64,000 bases of DNA from Salvia splendens (taxonomy: Eukaryota > Streptophyta > Magnoliopsida > Lamiales > Lamiaceae), in assembly GCF_004379255.2 (NCBI RefSeq), contig NC_056041.1, forward strand, positions 16,337,559 through 16,401,558, written 5' to 3'. The notes below the pieces were generated by a model. That model saw only the letters and a list, made by a program, of their open reading frames with translations. It had not been told where the DNA came from and searched no databases. Positions 47,261 through 61,059 of this stretch are shown here, one piece after another; the stretch's first letter is position 1; each line of letters opens with the position of its first letter. Both the position numbers and the translations under genes were made by a program.

Positions 47261-47570
47261 TTTTCTTACTTTTTGAAGGTGAAGAAAGTCTGAAGAAATT
47301 CTTGAAATCGGAGAGAGAATTTTCGCAAAAAAGAGAGAGTGCAGAAGAAGCAGTCGCAAAAGTGCTTCAATGATGAAGAAAGGAGGTATTTATCAGATTC
47401 GGCGAAGATTTCAAAATCGTCGCACCGTTTCGAATCCCACCTTTTCAGGATTCAACGGCCGGATTTTACTGTCGCATTTAATGCAAGGCACGTCCCCTGA
47501 CATCAGCCTCCCCCTTTGCCTTTATCCAGAATGCCGAAGTGACTCACTTCGCCGAAGTGAATCACTTCGC

Positions 47571-47586
47571 CCTTCGGGGGGGGTAG
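47571..47586 (+). other. Polypurine tract before the 3' LTR
   Basis: The G-rich stretch TTCGGGGGGGGTAG abuts the 3' LTR. The same feature, reverse-complemented as CTACCCCCCCC, begins at 63261 next to the second Tat LTR. Confidence 0.7.
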
Positions 47587-48312
47587 TGATGGGGTGCGTA
47601 CTAAATAAGCCCAACAGCAATGACGGCCCATCAGCCCAAAGCCCAAGGAAGAGTATGAGTTCGGCATTACCAAAGAGTTCGGCCTCAGCCTACAGCTCGG
47701 TTGGCTCCTGCTCTCAGGTCGGCATCAAGCTCTACTCTCAGATCGGCTACCAAAGCAGTTCGGTCTCAGTATTCGACCGAACAAGGAGTTCGGCCTCAGC
47801 CTACAGCTCGGTAAAAGCCAACCAATCAAGCTCTGCTCTCAGGTCGGCATCAAGCTCTACTCTCAGATCGGCAACCAAAGCAGTTCGGTCTCAGCATTCG
47901 ACCGAACAAGGAGTTATTGGACCCATACTGGATTTCCACAACTTCCAACACACCCACTACCACGTGGTGTCAACTCAGGCCACGATCGTAGGCCATGACC
48001 TACACTACATCCACGATCTTAGGCCATGACCTACACGACATCCACGACTTAGTGGTGATGCAAGCCACGATCTTAGTTCAATGTATAAATAGAACTTAGA
48101 TCAGATAGAAAAAGGTTAAGCTCTCTAGAGATAAAATCATATAGCAAGTCTGTGTTGTAAGCGGTAATCCCAGATCAAGCAATACAATCTTGCCCTCCCT
48201 TCTTCCCGTGGACGTAGATTTACTTCAGTAAATCGAACCACGTAAATTCTGTGTGTTGTAGTTTTCATTCTCTACCAGCATTTACTAACATCAGAAATTC
48301 GCGGATCCATCA
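47587..48312 (+). repeat. 3' LTR of the Tat/Retand element
   Basis: The offset from the 5' LTR is 10433 throughout. The TATA box copy lies at 48084-48091. Its equal length and identical translation over 147 codons indicate recent insertion. Confidence 0.95.
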
Positions 48313-48801
48313 AGGTGTAAACACGAAAACTAAATATTCTCGAGTTCAACCTAACCCACTTCCATCAAACACATAATTTAACCAAACATGCTACAACAAA
48401 AGCTTTAAAACAGCTCTTTCCAAACAAGAACAAACACTTGAAAGACATGTCTCCTCTCATCAACTCCCTATTTGACATAAATTAACTTCAAACCTAAAAT
48501 ACAAGCATGCCCCCTTTCACAAACACAACTAATATATAACATCAATGAAACCATAAAAATCAAATCTTTAACCAACACCAAAATTGCCTTCAAGCTCAAC
48601 TACGATCAACCACCAAAACACACACAAAAATCAGCCATCGTTTTAGGCCAGCGAAGAAAAAGGGATCACGGAAAAAACACAAGATCACTGTACAATAAAC
48701 AAATTCTCGCATGATTAAAGAAAAGAATCAATGCAGAAACACAAACACAAATCAATAAATAAAGAGGGGGAAATCATTAATTTACAAAACAAAACATATA
48801 A

Positions 48802-49710
48802 GAGCATCCGCAGCGGTGAGCAGGACGTTGTCCGTCCGTCCGTGCCAGCGGCACGGCACCGCTGTCCGCGCTGCGCTCTTGCCACTGGCGCGGCGCTGCT
48901 CAATGCATCGAGAACATCCGTGCCAGCGAGCAGCTGGCGTGGCGCGTTCTGATTGGCCAACGGCATTTCCGTTGAAAATTCAATTTTTTTTAAATCGAAA
49001 ATAATACCAAAAAATATATATATATATATTTTCAGATTCCCAAAAATCTTGCCGCTTTTTTACCGTTTTTTGGATTTTTTTATTTTATTTTTTTATTATC
49101 CCAAAATCATCTATAAATACACACATTCATCGTCCATTTTTCACGTCAAACCATCTCTCATTCATATTTTTTCATACAACTTATATCTACATCTTCCTCT
49201 CACTCAAACCCTCAAATGGATTTCACCCATCTCATTGCGAAAGCAGAGCGCGAATAACAAGAATACTATGAACAACATCGTGCCGCCTATGAAGCCTATA
49301 TCGCAGCGAATACCCTCACCGCTCCTCCTCAACCAACTAGATCAACTCGCCGATACATCCATCGTGATCGGGAGGGAGCCAACGAAAGGCTCGTTGCCGA
49401 CTATTTAGGATTTAAATTGTGTAATTTTTAATTTTTAAGACTTTAATTATGAAAATTTTAATTTTTAGGATTTTAATTATGTAATTTTTAATTTTTTTTA
49501 ATTTGTAATATTATTCCGGTTATTTTTAATGCATTTTAATATTGTGAAAATGTTTTTATTTAAATTGAATAATAGAATGGTGGGACTCCTGAGCTTGTCC
49601 TTGCGGAAGAGCACGGATGTGGGTGTTGTGCTCTTGCCTAAGAGCATGGAGTAAAAGTGGATCCGGGCCCACATCCGTACTCGTTGACAAGAGCACGGAT
49701 GTGGACGCTC
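48802..49710. mobile_element. Harbinger-derived MITE, 909 bp, keeping a transposase N-terminal remnant
   Basis: The TAA duplication lies at 48799-48801 and 49711-49713. The ends are GAGCATCCGCAGC and, reverse-complemented, GAGCGTCCACATC. At 49216-49408 the plus strand carries MDFTHLIAKAERE, a stop, then EYYEQHRAAYEAY and RYIHRDREGANERLVADY. The latter is the N-terminal motif also found in the Harbinger transposase at 50118-51440 (IRMYIHRDREQAALRLFTDY). The right half is AT-rich with TTTTAATTTTTAGGA-like direct repeats. Confidence 0.85.
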
Positions 49711-49843
49711 TAACCTATAATTTGTTGGGTTTATCACGGCTCTCTATCGGCAGCGGCAGCGGCAGCGAGAGGGAATCTAGAGTGACGATCATATATAGAG
49801 CGAGAAAGTGATGGCGGCCACTGGCAGAGTGGCAGTGCTATAA

Positions 49844-51764
49844 GGGCATCATTAACCCCGTCCCCATTTCCGGCCCCAAGTCCCCTCCATGTCATCATTC
49901 CTCTACAGTTGCGGCCCAGGCCCCAACTGCTGTAACCCTGCAGGTTGCGGCCCGGGCCGCAACTAATAAATGACACTATTCACAACTCCAACCTATTTAA
50001 CTCGTAAAATAAAAAACCCTGGAAATTTATAACACGGAAAATTTAATTTCATCGAATACTGCAAAATTACAACATAGAAATTTTAAAACTGAAAATAAAA
50101 TACATAAAAACATAACGTCAATTCTGGAAAACATTGGTGCGAGTCCAAATTTCTTCGATTAGATCGGCTTGGAGGTGAGTGTGTTGTTCCTCTTGGCGCA
50201 TCGCAGCTGAACGGGCCATGACATTGCGGATGTCGTGAGGAAGGCCCTGCACGGGCGGCTCGGTGACAACGTAGTTGCTCCCGGTGCTGGTGAGCGGATC
50301 GTCGCTCCACAAAGTGACGTTATCTTGCTCGTCCTCAACGATCATGTTATGCATTATGATACATGCATACATTGTGTCGGCGATGTTTGACCGCTGCCAA
50401 CCACGGGCCGCTCCCTTCACGATAGCCCACCGCGCTTGGAGGACTCCGAATGCACGTTCGACATCTTTCCGAGCCGCCTCTTGCCTTTGGGCAAACATTG
50501 CCCTCCGATCGGTTGTCGGAGCTGTGATAGTCTTCACGAACACGGGCCATCGAGGGTAGATCCCGTCTGCCAGATAGTACCCCATACTATACCGACGGTG
50601 GTTGGCCGTGAACTCTACGTTCGGTGCTCGCCCAGCACACAAGTCGTTGAACAATGGAGACTCGTTCAACACATTGAGGTCGTTGTTGGACCCCGCGACA
50701 CCAAAGTAGGCATGCCAGATCCACAATCTGCAATCGGCAACGGCCTCCAACACAATCGTGGGATGTGTGCCCTTGTGCCCGCTAGTGTATTGTCCTCTCC
50801 AAGCCGTTGGACAATTCTTCCACTGCCAGTGCATACAGTCGATGCTTCCAAGCATCCCCGGGAAGCAGTGGGCCCGCTCGTGCATGTCGACCAACTTCCT
50901 AACGTCGTCGGTCGTTGGCTTTCGCAAGTATGTATCCTTGAATGCTTCGACGACTGCCCGACAGAATCTAGCGAGGGACTCCCGGCTAGTAGGCTCGCTT
51001 ACATGGAGATACTCATCGAACATATCTGATGTAGTTCCGTAAGAGAGTTGACGAATGGCAGACGTGCATTTCTGCAACGTCGATATACTTTCCCGGCCCA
51101 CAGCATCGGTAGTTTGGCAGAAATACGGGTCACGTGCTACAACTGCGTTGACAATGCGTAGGAACAACGGCCTCCGCATCCGGAACCGGCGACGGAACAT
51201 CTGATCACTCCATCGCGGATCTCTAGAGAAATAATCCGTGAAAAGCCGCAAGGCAGCTTGTTCACGGTCTCGGTGAATATACATCCGGATACGTGGTACC
51301 CGGGTTTGTTGTTCGTTCCAAGCTTGAATAACAGCTTGGTAGCGTTCAACTTCGTTGTTGATTTCTTCTTGGATTGCCGGTAGCGCCTCTGCTAACGACC
51401 GGGACATTTGATCTTCGAATATTCTTTGACGTGGAGGCATTTTTTCAAATTCTAGGAAGAGATTTGAAGTTGAATATGAAGTTGAATGTGTATGAAAATG
51501 AAGTAGTATTTATAGAAAAAAATTTCGAATTTAAAAAAAAAAAAATTGGTTGCGGCCAGGTCCGAGGAGCGTGTAACGCTGGGCCGGGACTCTACAGTTG
51601 CGGCCCGTCACCGTGCAACGCCATCCCAGGCCTGGACGCAGGACGCGCGACAGGCCGGGAACGCGGCCCCGGGACGGGCCTGGGCCGTGACTCTTCTCCG
51701 TGCAACGCTCGGGACGGGCCGGGACTCGCGAGATGCGGCCCGGCCCGTTGCGTTACAGATGCTC
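49844..51764. mobile_element. PIF/Harbinger element with intact transposase, 1921 bp
   Basis: The TAA duplication lies at 49841-49843 and 51765-51767, and copy 1 of the host block shows the empty site near 27605. The ends are GGGCATC and, reverse-complemented, GAGCATC. Subterminal parts are rich in GTTGCGGCCC-type words on both sides. One long minus-strand frame fills the interior. No ORF1 is present. Confidence 0.9.
50118..51440 (-). CDS. Harbinger/HARBI1-like transposase (DDE_Tnp_4), 440 residues, intact
   Basis: The protein reads without interruption from ATG at 51440. An N-terminal helical region with IRMYIHRDREQA and RRRFRMRRPLFLRI is followed by the nuclease core. Catalytic positions inferred by motif are D201 (GSIDCMHW), D254 (AGSNNDLNVL) and E328 (RKDVERAFGVLQARW). 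ADGIYPRWPVF and CIIMHNMIVED are also typical of plant ALP1/HARBI1 proteins. Length suits the family. It is the only complete DNA-transposon transposase in the window and could act in trans on the MITEs with similar GRGCATC ends. Confidence 0.93.
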   Translation of the reverse strand: MPPRQRIFEDQMSRSLAEALPAIQEEINNEVERYQAVIQAWNEQQTRVPRIRMYIHRDREQAALRLFTDYFSRDPRWSDQMFRRRFRMRRPLFLRIVNAVVARDPYFCQTTDAVGRESISTLQKCTSAIRQLSYGTTSDMFDEYLHVSEPTSRESLARFCRAVVEAFKDTYLRKPTTDDVRKLVDMHERAHCFPGMLGSIDCMHWQWKNCPTAWRGQYTSGHKGTHPTIVLEAVADCRLWIWHAYFGVAGSNNDLNVLNESPLFNDLCAGRAPNVEFTANHRRYSMGYYLADGIYPRWPVFVKTITAPTTDRRAMFAQRQEAARKDVERAFGVLQARWAIVKGAARGWQRSNIADTMYACIIMHNMIVEDEQDNVTLWSDDPLTSTGSNYVVTEPPVQGLPHDIRNVMARSAAMRQEEQHTHLQADLIEEIWTRTNVFQN

Positions 51765-51946
51765 TAAAAGCCTCAATCGGTTGCGTCTAATGTATTTTAA
51801 ATCGATTTATCAATTATACGGAGGAATTACACTGTTTTTATTTAAAAAAAAACTCCTTAGTTTTAAAATGTTTGCTTGGAAGTAGTATTTTACATGCAGA
51901 TGTTAACCGAACCCAAATCAGTAAATACATAATTTGGAAAGAGTGA

Positions 51947-52317
51947 TGCTAAATGGCCATAATGTGGCCGACCATAAAGAGTTAATTTAGTCCATTTACA
52001 TGTATAAAAAATTTGAATTACCGATATAAACTTATATGTGTGTGAATGGACTTGTGAGTTGATACTTATCTTTGAATTTCATTACGTAAAACACATTAAT
52101 ATCACGAATTACTGTATACGTTGAGCAACAATCAAGAAATGACAGTAGTAATAAGTTGAGCAAAAACTACGAAAGAGCAACACTAACATGTTGAGCAACA
52201 TATAATGAAGATATATAAAAGTAAAATCAAGTAGTATTAAACAAAAAATTTGAAAAAAAATCTATTTTTTTTATTATTTAATTAATTTATGGCTGGCCAT
52301 AATGTGGCCGCATAGCT
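51947..52317. mobile_element. Small MITE with internally palindromic ends, about 370 bp
   Basis: Inverted repeats of about 30 bases start GCTAAATGGCC at the left and, reverse-complemented, GCTATGCGGCC at the right. Each contains a GGCCATAATGTGGCC near-palindrome. It interrupts sequence colinear with copy 1 of the host block near 27785. I could not settle the target duplication or superfamily. Confidence 0.65.
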
Positions 52318-52493
52318 TTATTCATTTGGAAAAACTATCATTTCCTAAATTATTGCATAAGAAAAGTTAATTGTTTCCGAAACCCCTGTTGCTTATAAAT
52401 AAATATGTGGTATGCTAATTTATAAATCAATTTTAAATACTCCATAATAAACTAACGTCTCCAATTATATAGCACTAAGTGCTAGACAATTTA

Positions 52494-53651
52494 GAGCATC
52501 GGGAATGGGGCGGCCGATAGGCCGCCCGATGCCTTGAGCGCGCCATCGTCCGCCACTGTGGGTGTGCGGACGATAGGGCATCGTCTGTGCCATCGTTCGC
52601 CCACTGTGGGCGAAGCGGACGATGGCTCGGACGATGCAACGCGTTTTTATTTGTTTTTTTTAATTCGAAAATTATTTTTATATAAATACCCCCTACCCCA
52701 CATTCACGTTTTTAACATTTCCATTCACATTTCCACTCTCAAATTACACTATAAAATGGATTCCGGTGAATACCCAAGTCCGAATAGTCCGGTGCACTTT
52801 TTTTTAATCAATGTAGGATTTGCCGTTTTTAATTAATCGTGGTGTTTTTTAATTATTTTGCATTGACATGTTTGAAAATATTTGAATTAATTAACAAAAC
52901 AATAGTGAAACCTATAGGGCGGCCTTTAGGGCGTCCCACTGTAGGTGGAAGGGTAGGAGGATAAAATGATGATGTGGCGGTGCATAGGGTGTCCTATAGG
53001 GCGCCCCATTGCTAAGGGCACCCACAGTGGGCGGACGATAGGCCGTCCGATGCCTCGGGCGCGCCATCATCCGCCACTGTGGGTGCGCGGACGATGGACG
53101 ATGCGTCGTCCTCGGCCGACAGATAGTCCGCGGAGGAAGCGCGGACGATATTGCATCGTCTGCCCACTGTGGGCGACGCGGACGATGCAACGCGATTTTG
53201 TTGTTTTTTCGAATTTCGTCTATTTATTAAACCTCGTTTCTCATTCTATTTTTCATACGAACATTTCTCGCATCTCTCATTTCTCTCATCTCTCACATTT
53301 CTCCATCTCTCACAAACCAAAATGAACCACGACGACGACCGGAGTTCCTCGGAGGGCGGGAGTCCGACCTTGACTCCAGCCTTAAATGCAGCCGTTCAAG
53401 ACGCAATGGCGGAATGCTTAGCCAAAATGCAGATCGTAACCGTCGTCGCTGAGTTTGCGTATTTTTTTTAATTCGTATTGTAATGTATTAATTTTATAAA
53501 TGAAATGAAGGTTTTTCCCAATTTTTGTATTTATTTAAATATTCAAATAAAAGAAAATGTTTAGAGCGCCCCATTGCAGGTGAAAGTGTAGGAAGATAAA
53601 ATGCTAATGTGGCGGTGCATAGGGCGGGCTTGCTCCCCATTGCTGATGCCC
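52494..53651. mobile_element. Pair of Harbinger-like MITEs, adjacent or nested
   Basis: Unit 1 runs from GAGCATCGGGAATGGGGC (52494) to GCCCCATTGCTAAGGGC near 53019. Unit 2 starts near 53016 and ends at CCCATTGCTGATGCCC near 53651. Both share a GC-rich CGGACGATGG-rich left part, a CAACGCG box, a short promoter-like leader and a residual start codon (MDSGEYPSPNSP at 52757, MNHDDDRSSSEGGSP at 53323). These remnants recall the polar head of Harbinger ORF1. The exact boundary between the units is ambiguous. Confidence 0.65.
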
Positions 53652-55881
53652 TACCCTTATGTATTGCACACATTTCAAGAATGCAATTTGTTATTACTCC
53701 TACAGTCCTATTTACCAACAAATAAAGGTACAACCTCAGATGTGGAAAGTACAATCGTAACAGCGGTCAACTCAGCTGGCATACATAAATTCATTTGAAA
53801 GGAAAGTGACAAACGCCAGACAAGAATTCATTCAATTTTATGCTCCACATTTAACCGACTATACTATTATCTGATGATGTAATATTATTAATAATAAGTT
53901 TTATATTTCTTATTCGACCCCATTCCCCCCATTCCCCAATTTGCAAATTGCTGATTTTGATGGAAAGTTAATGAATATGTAATCAAATTTCTAAACTCAT
54001 TGATCGATCTTTCTGGAGAAGTAGAGTAAGTTAGAGCATACAATAAATTCGAGGACCTAATTGGGGGTTGAGAATGATAACACATTCATTATAAATTTTG
54101 AACAGCTAAAGATTGTGATGTAATTTAAGTTGTCACATATGCCTATAAATCATAAAGGGAATATGGATTGTTGAGGGTGCTTGCTTGCAATTTTTAACCA
54201 AAAAATAATGTGTGTTTTTGTACATATTGATTTTCAATTAAACTAGATTAATCATTTATCGTTTGTTATGAAATACTACTAATTATGAAAAATACTAGAT
54301 AGAAAATATTTCATAATTAGAAGATAAAAAATTTCAAAACCAAAGATTACTTATTCGTCCGTGGCCATGTCTCGATTTGAGTTTATACTATCAGGCCATA
54401 AATGGTTTTCATTCGAATAAATATTTATTAGATTAAGTTTCTGAAAACTAAATTCCATTTTGGGTAGTATAAAAATTATTTTATGCTTGATGCATCTAAA
54501 ATTATATTGGTGTTATATTTAAAAAATATATTGGGATCGAATCTTAGAATATTAGAGCAAACTTATTGGGCTTTAAAAGTGATCCATTTAACATATGGGC
54601 TGAGTCGAAGTATATGTCAAATTTTAGCCAGTGGGGTTGAGGAAGATAAGACATCAACTGACTTATCTTGTTTTCAATCCTACAAAGTCATAGCCCGTAA
54701 CTTTGATGGCCCAATTCTTGTTGAGTTGGTAACAGATTTCTACAAAAAAAAATGGGCATACAAAAGGGGGGCATGGCAATAGCTAGTGTGTGATTGAGTT
54801 TGAGAAAAGATTCCTTAGATTCGCTAGACCAACTCGATGAGGACACAAGTCACACAACCTCCTTACCACACGGAATTCACACCTTTTTGGAATTAGATGT
54901 ATATTTATTTGATTGAAAATTGCATGATTTTACTTAGGGATGGATCTAGCATGGGCCAAGATGCCGCTCCAACGGCTGGCCCGGTCCTAGTAAACCATGC
55001 ACTATGTTGCCCCTACCTATGTCTCTTTTATGCTTTTTTACAATGAAGGAATGAGGGAGAGGGAGAGGGAGAGGGAGAGGGAGACGATAAGGACAAAAAC
55101 AAGGATTATAAGTTATTATCATTAAATTTATAGTTGTATGGGTTCCATACGAAAGTACTACCCTCATCCGTAAATAGAAAATCCGGTTAAATTTCAATAA
55201 TATTTGTAGTGGAGTTCATGTTTTAGAGGTGTCTCGCTGGGTCTCATAGTTGGCTTTTCCACGATAAATTACATGTCTTTTTTTTGTAATTTGTTGTAGC
55301 CACGGTCATTACAAATTTTTTTTATCTTATCCTTATCTTTATATTAGTATTTATCTTAAACCCTAATCAAAATTTATTAATGTTTTCATATCCTAAATGA
55401 TACGCCATCTTAAATAAGCCCAATACTATCGATTTATATATATTGATGAAGTCGCGGTGATGAAATTCAAATTTGTCACAAATTTAGTCACATATCCAAC
55501 TTTCAAAACAGCCAAATCATGATGCTAAGGAATTGATGTCTTACTATTCAAATTTTAGGCTGATAACAAAAATTTGAATTAGAATGAGCATAAAATATAA
55601 AAGTATTAAATAATATGATTGTCCTGAACCCTACTGACCCAGGTCCCTCTCAAGAGAGATCCAATAAAGCTAAAACGAATCTAAGAAGATATAAAAGGAT
55701 TGTACAAATGGATTATCCACATATGATTAATTGTGTATAATGTAGAGAGAGCTAGGAAACCCATGTGCAACTATATACCCTACATGCCCAATACAACTAA
55801 TCTTGATTGCCACTAAAGCTGACTTAAGATTCATAATAAAATAAAATAACTATAAGAAACTGATTTATGATTATCATTAAT
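53652..55881. other. AT-rich intergenic region, no gene recognised
   Basis: A 99-residue plus frame at 54483-54782 has no family signature and starts within AT-rich sequence; I do not count it as a gene. A (GGGAGA)n microsatellite lies at 55054-55084. No transposon ends were identified. Confidence 0.55.
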
Positions 55882-56197
55882 GGGTTGCGTTAAAATGACA
55901 ACACCTCTTAAAGTGACACTGTGACATCACGTATCCTACAATATTATAAATGCTATACTGCAATAGTATAAACGCTACACTGCAATCTATAGATTGCAGT
56001 CTAGCATATTGGATATTGCAGACGGGAAAAAATTGCAGTCTAGCGTATTGGATATTGTAGTCCGAGAAAATTTACTTTTGAGCATTTTTTATGATTGTCA
56101 CATGGCAACTGATTATTCGTCTACATGTAAAAATGATTGGCTAGGAATGGTGGTATGATATCACTTTAAGAGGTGTTGTCATTTTAACACAGACCTA
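55882..56197. mobile_element. MITE of unassigned superfamily, about 316 bp
   Basis: Inverted repeats share GTTAAAATGACAACACCTCT plus TAAAGTGA on both ends. The interior carries TTGCAGTCTAGC repeated in direct and inverted order. No clear target duplication was found. Confidence 0.75.
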
Positions 56198-56792
56198 TAC
56201 TTATATTTACATCCACCCTTACATCTCACACCATTGATAAATAAACTCGCCCAAAAAACTCAACCAATGAATCAATCACCTTTTATTATTTGATGGCTGT
56301 TTAAAGTCCACTTACACTCATAACTATTGGGCTCAACTCGTTTAAGAGTAATTTGGGTCGAAAAGTCAGATACAAATTAATCATACATGTATCACATAAA
56401 TTATTGAATTTCAATCGTATTATAGGAGTAGTATAAAGTTTGATGTAGTATTTTTATATTGCATATAGGCGCTACTGCAAGTTTTTCTTCACATGGTTTC
56501 TTCATTTCATCATTTTAAAATGATCATATTTCCAAATTAGTAAAATAAATAAAAATAAAAATCAGCATCCAAAAAAGCATATTGATTCACAATCACAACT
56601 ATTTCTTCTGTCTTTTCCCACTTTCCACACTAAAATTAGTAAATACAAAAAATTGGGTCCAAAATTTTCCCAAGTAAGATTCCCAAATAGTTTGTCTTTA
56701 GCCCTGTACATACATACATATCTCTTCATCATGCCAAATTAAAAAAAACTTAATTATAGAAATTTAAAAAAAAAGAAAAAGAAAAAGAAATA

Positions 56793-59166
<2,374 letters not shown>

Positions 59167-59538
59167 TAAGACCATCTGCAACGCTGTCTCTTATCCGTCC
59201 CTTAACCGTTTCTTAAATTATTATTCTTGGACCTCACTTTACTTTTTACTCCATCTCTTAACTAAAGGACAGAACCTGCAACCCTCCATCTCTTATCTGT
59301 CTATTAAACATCTCTTAAATTACTATTCATTCATTTTCATTTTTTATTTTTATTTCCAACAAATTCAATTAATAAAAAACACACTTCATTAAATAAAATA
59401 AAATTACAATATAAAATAAAAAATACAACTTAAAATTTAAAAAAATATAAAAAATACATAATTAAAATCCTAAAAAATAAAAATTACATAATTTAAAATA
59501 CAATTTTATAGAAAAAAAAAACTACTTCCGCCGGCGAA

Positions 59539-60640
59539 TCATCCCCCAAAGGCGGTGGAGGTGCACTGAAGCCACCTGGAGGCGGAATACCAAGTTGTCT
59601 TGCGATAAACGCAATTCCGGCAAGATATGCATGGTATTGGGGGTGTCATGCGGGAAGTGTCCGCCATTGTGGCGGTCATGTACATGGACATTAGGGAGTT
59701 CGAGGGTGCCCCCGAGCCCGCCTGGCTTGATTCAGCTCGGCCCCTCCTCCCTCTAGTCGTCTTCGCCACATTTCTCCCTTGCGGCCGACGGCGCCCACGG
59801 GAGGACACCCCGACATCGTCTGTCGTGCCCTCAACCTCCTGCGAGGCAAACTCTTGTGCGGCGCTGCCCGAACCGCCCTCACTAGACTAGTATTGGCCGC
59901 CCGCCGTGTGCTTCGTGCGCTTCGAGGTCGAGCCCGAGCTGGACCGGACACCGCCGGCCCACCTTTCCTCGTCTTTGACGACCTCCCAAACATCGACATG
60001 TTTGAATTGTTTGGCAGTGTCGTCGAAGTAGACTCTCAAAGCCGACCTCAGAATGTCGGCTCCCGTGGCTCCGCTTTGGTAATGAGTCGCTTCACTCTTG
60101 TAGATGGCGTAGAATTTTTTAACCTCTCTGTCAACTCGGTCAAACTGAGAGCGGAGCATCTTAAATGTGCGGCGGTGGGACCCCTTCGGCTTAATCTCGT
60201 GGTAGGCCTCTGTGACCTTTTCCCAGAAGCACTTCCGGGATTGTTGATTCCCGACGATGGGATCGTACGAGACGCTGATCCAGGCGTTGTACACAACCAG
60301 CGTTTCCTTGGGCTGTACGAATGTCGGCCTAGATCCTCCTCCTCCTCCGCCTCCGCCCTGGAGCTTCCACCGCCTCGGCCTCCTTCCGGAGTGGGTTCAA
60401 CCTAATAATTCTCTCGAATCTGGGATAATCCCTGCGAATTCCTCAGGGCGGAGGGACGGGCGTATGCATCCACATCAAAATGGGGTGGTTGGTACCCCCC
60501 GGTGTCGACGAACCCTGGCAGCCCGGCGTCGACGAATCGGAACCACCACCCAGGACATTGTACATGCCCCCCCAGTCGGCGAACGCGTTGATGCCAAACC
60601 CGCCGGAGCCGCAACATCCAGAGTTTCCGTCGCCGGACAT
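59539..60640 (-). pseudogene. Harbinger ORF1 of H3, decayed
   Basis: The start MSGDGNSGCCGSGGFGINAF lies at 60640. The frame shifts near 60500, a TAA lies near 60400, and another stop follows the GGQY region near 59889. The conserved core YNAWISVSYDPIVGNQQ, KCFWEKVTEAYHEIKPKG, F-RVDREVKKFYAIY and VVKDEERWAGGV is clear. The tail again differs from H1 by a shift. Confidence 0.78.
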
Positions 60641-61059
60641 TTTGTGATGAGAGGTTAGATGAAAATTGGAGAGGAAATGGAGATGATTTGGGAATAATAG
60701 ATATGTATTTGTGTGTGAAATGAGGATGAATTAGGAGTATTTATAGAGTAAAAAAACGGTCGAAAAAACGGTAATATTACCGTTTTTCGAATATTTATTT
60801 ATTTTTTTTAAATTTGAATTTAAAAAAATGAATTATTGCGTCAGCGTGACGATGCCCACTCGCGGGCCGGCGAGTGGGCGTCACGCATGGTGCCGGAGCG
60901 CGCCACGTCGCGTGGGCGAGTGGCGAGACGGCTCGCCATCCGTCTCGACTGGACGAGACGCTCGGCGGGCTGGGGACGAGACGGGACGCTGCAACGCGTC
61001 TCGCCGTCGTCTCGTCCCGGCGTGACCGGTTACGAGCCACCCGCGTGACGCGTTGCGGG

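Larger units (their letters stand above)
37154..48312 (+). mobile_element. Complete Tat/Retand-type Ty3/gypsy retrotransposon, 11.2 kb
   Basis: Two 726 bp LTRs (TGATGGGG to CCATCA) flank gag-protease, pol, a repeat-rich spacer and antisense reading frames. The perfect target duplication AGGTG lies at 37149-37153 and 48313-48317. The Tat assignment rests on two RNase H domains in pol and an antisense gene of the PF04195 (putative gypsy type transposon) kind before the 3' LTR. The LTRs share identical translations over 147 codons and equal length, so the insertion is young. All frames are open and the element may be active. Confidence 0.95.
31494..52480 (-). repeat. Duplicated genomic block, copy 2 (swollen by insertions)
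   Basis: Pieces of this span align in order with 24535-27990: 31494-32867, 34398-34681, 36602-37153, 48313-48801, 49711-49843, 51765-51946 and 52318-52480. The gaps between them are transposons with recognisable ends. Removing these leaves about 3.3 kb, close to copy 1. The order and orientation indicate a direct duplication followed by repeated insertion. Confidence 0.85.

Noticed and set aside
54483..54782. 99-codon plus frame in intergenic DNA
   Set aside because: No motif or conserved context; a frame this long can occur by chance in 64 kb.
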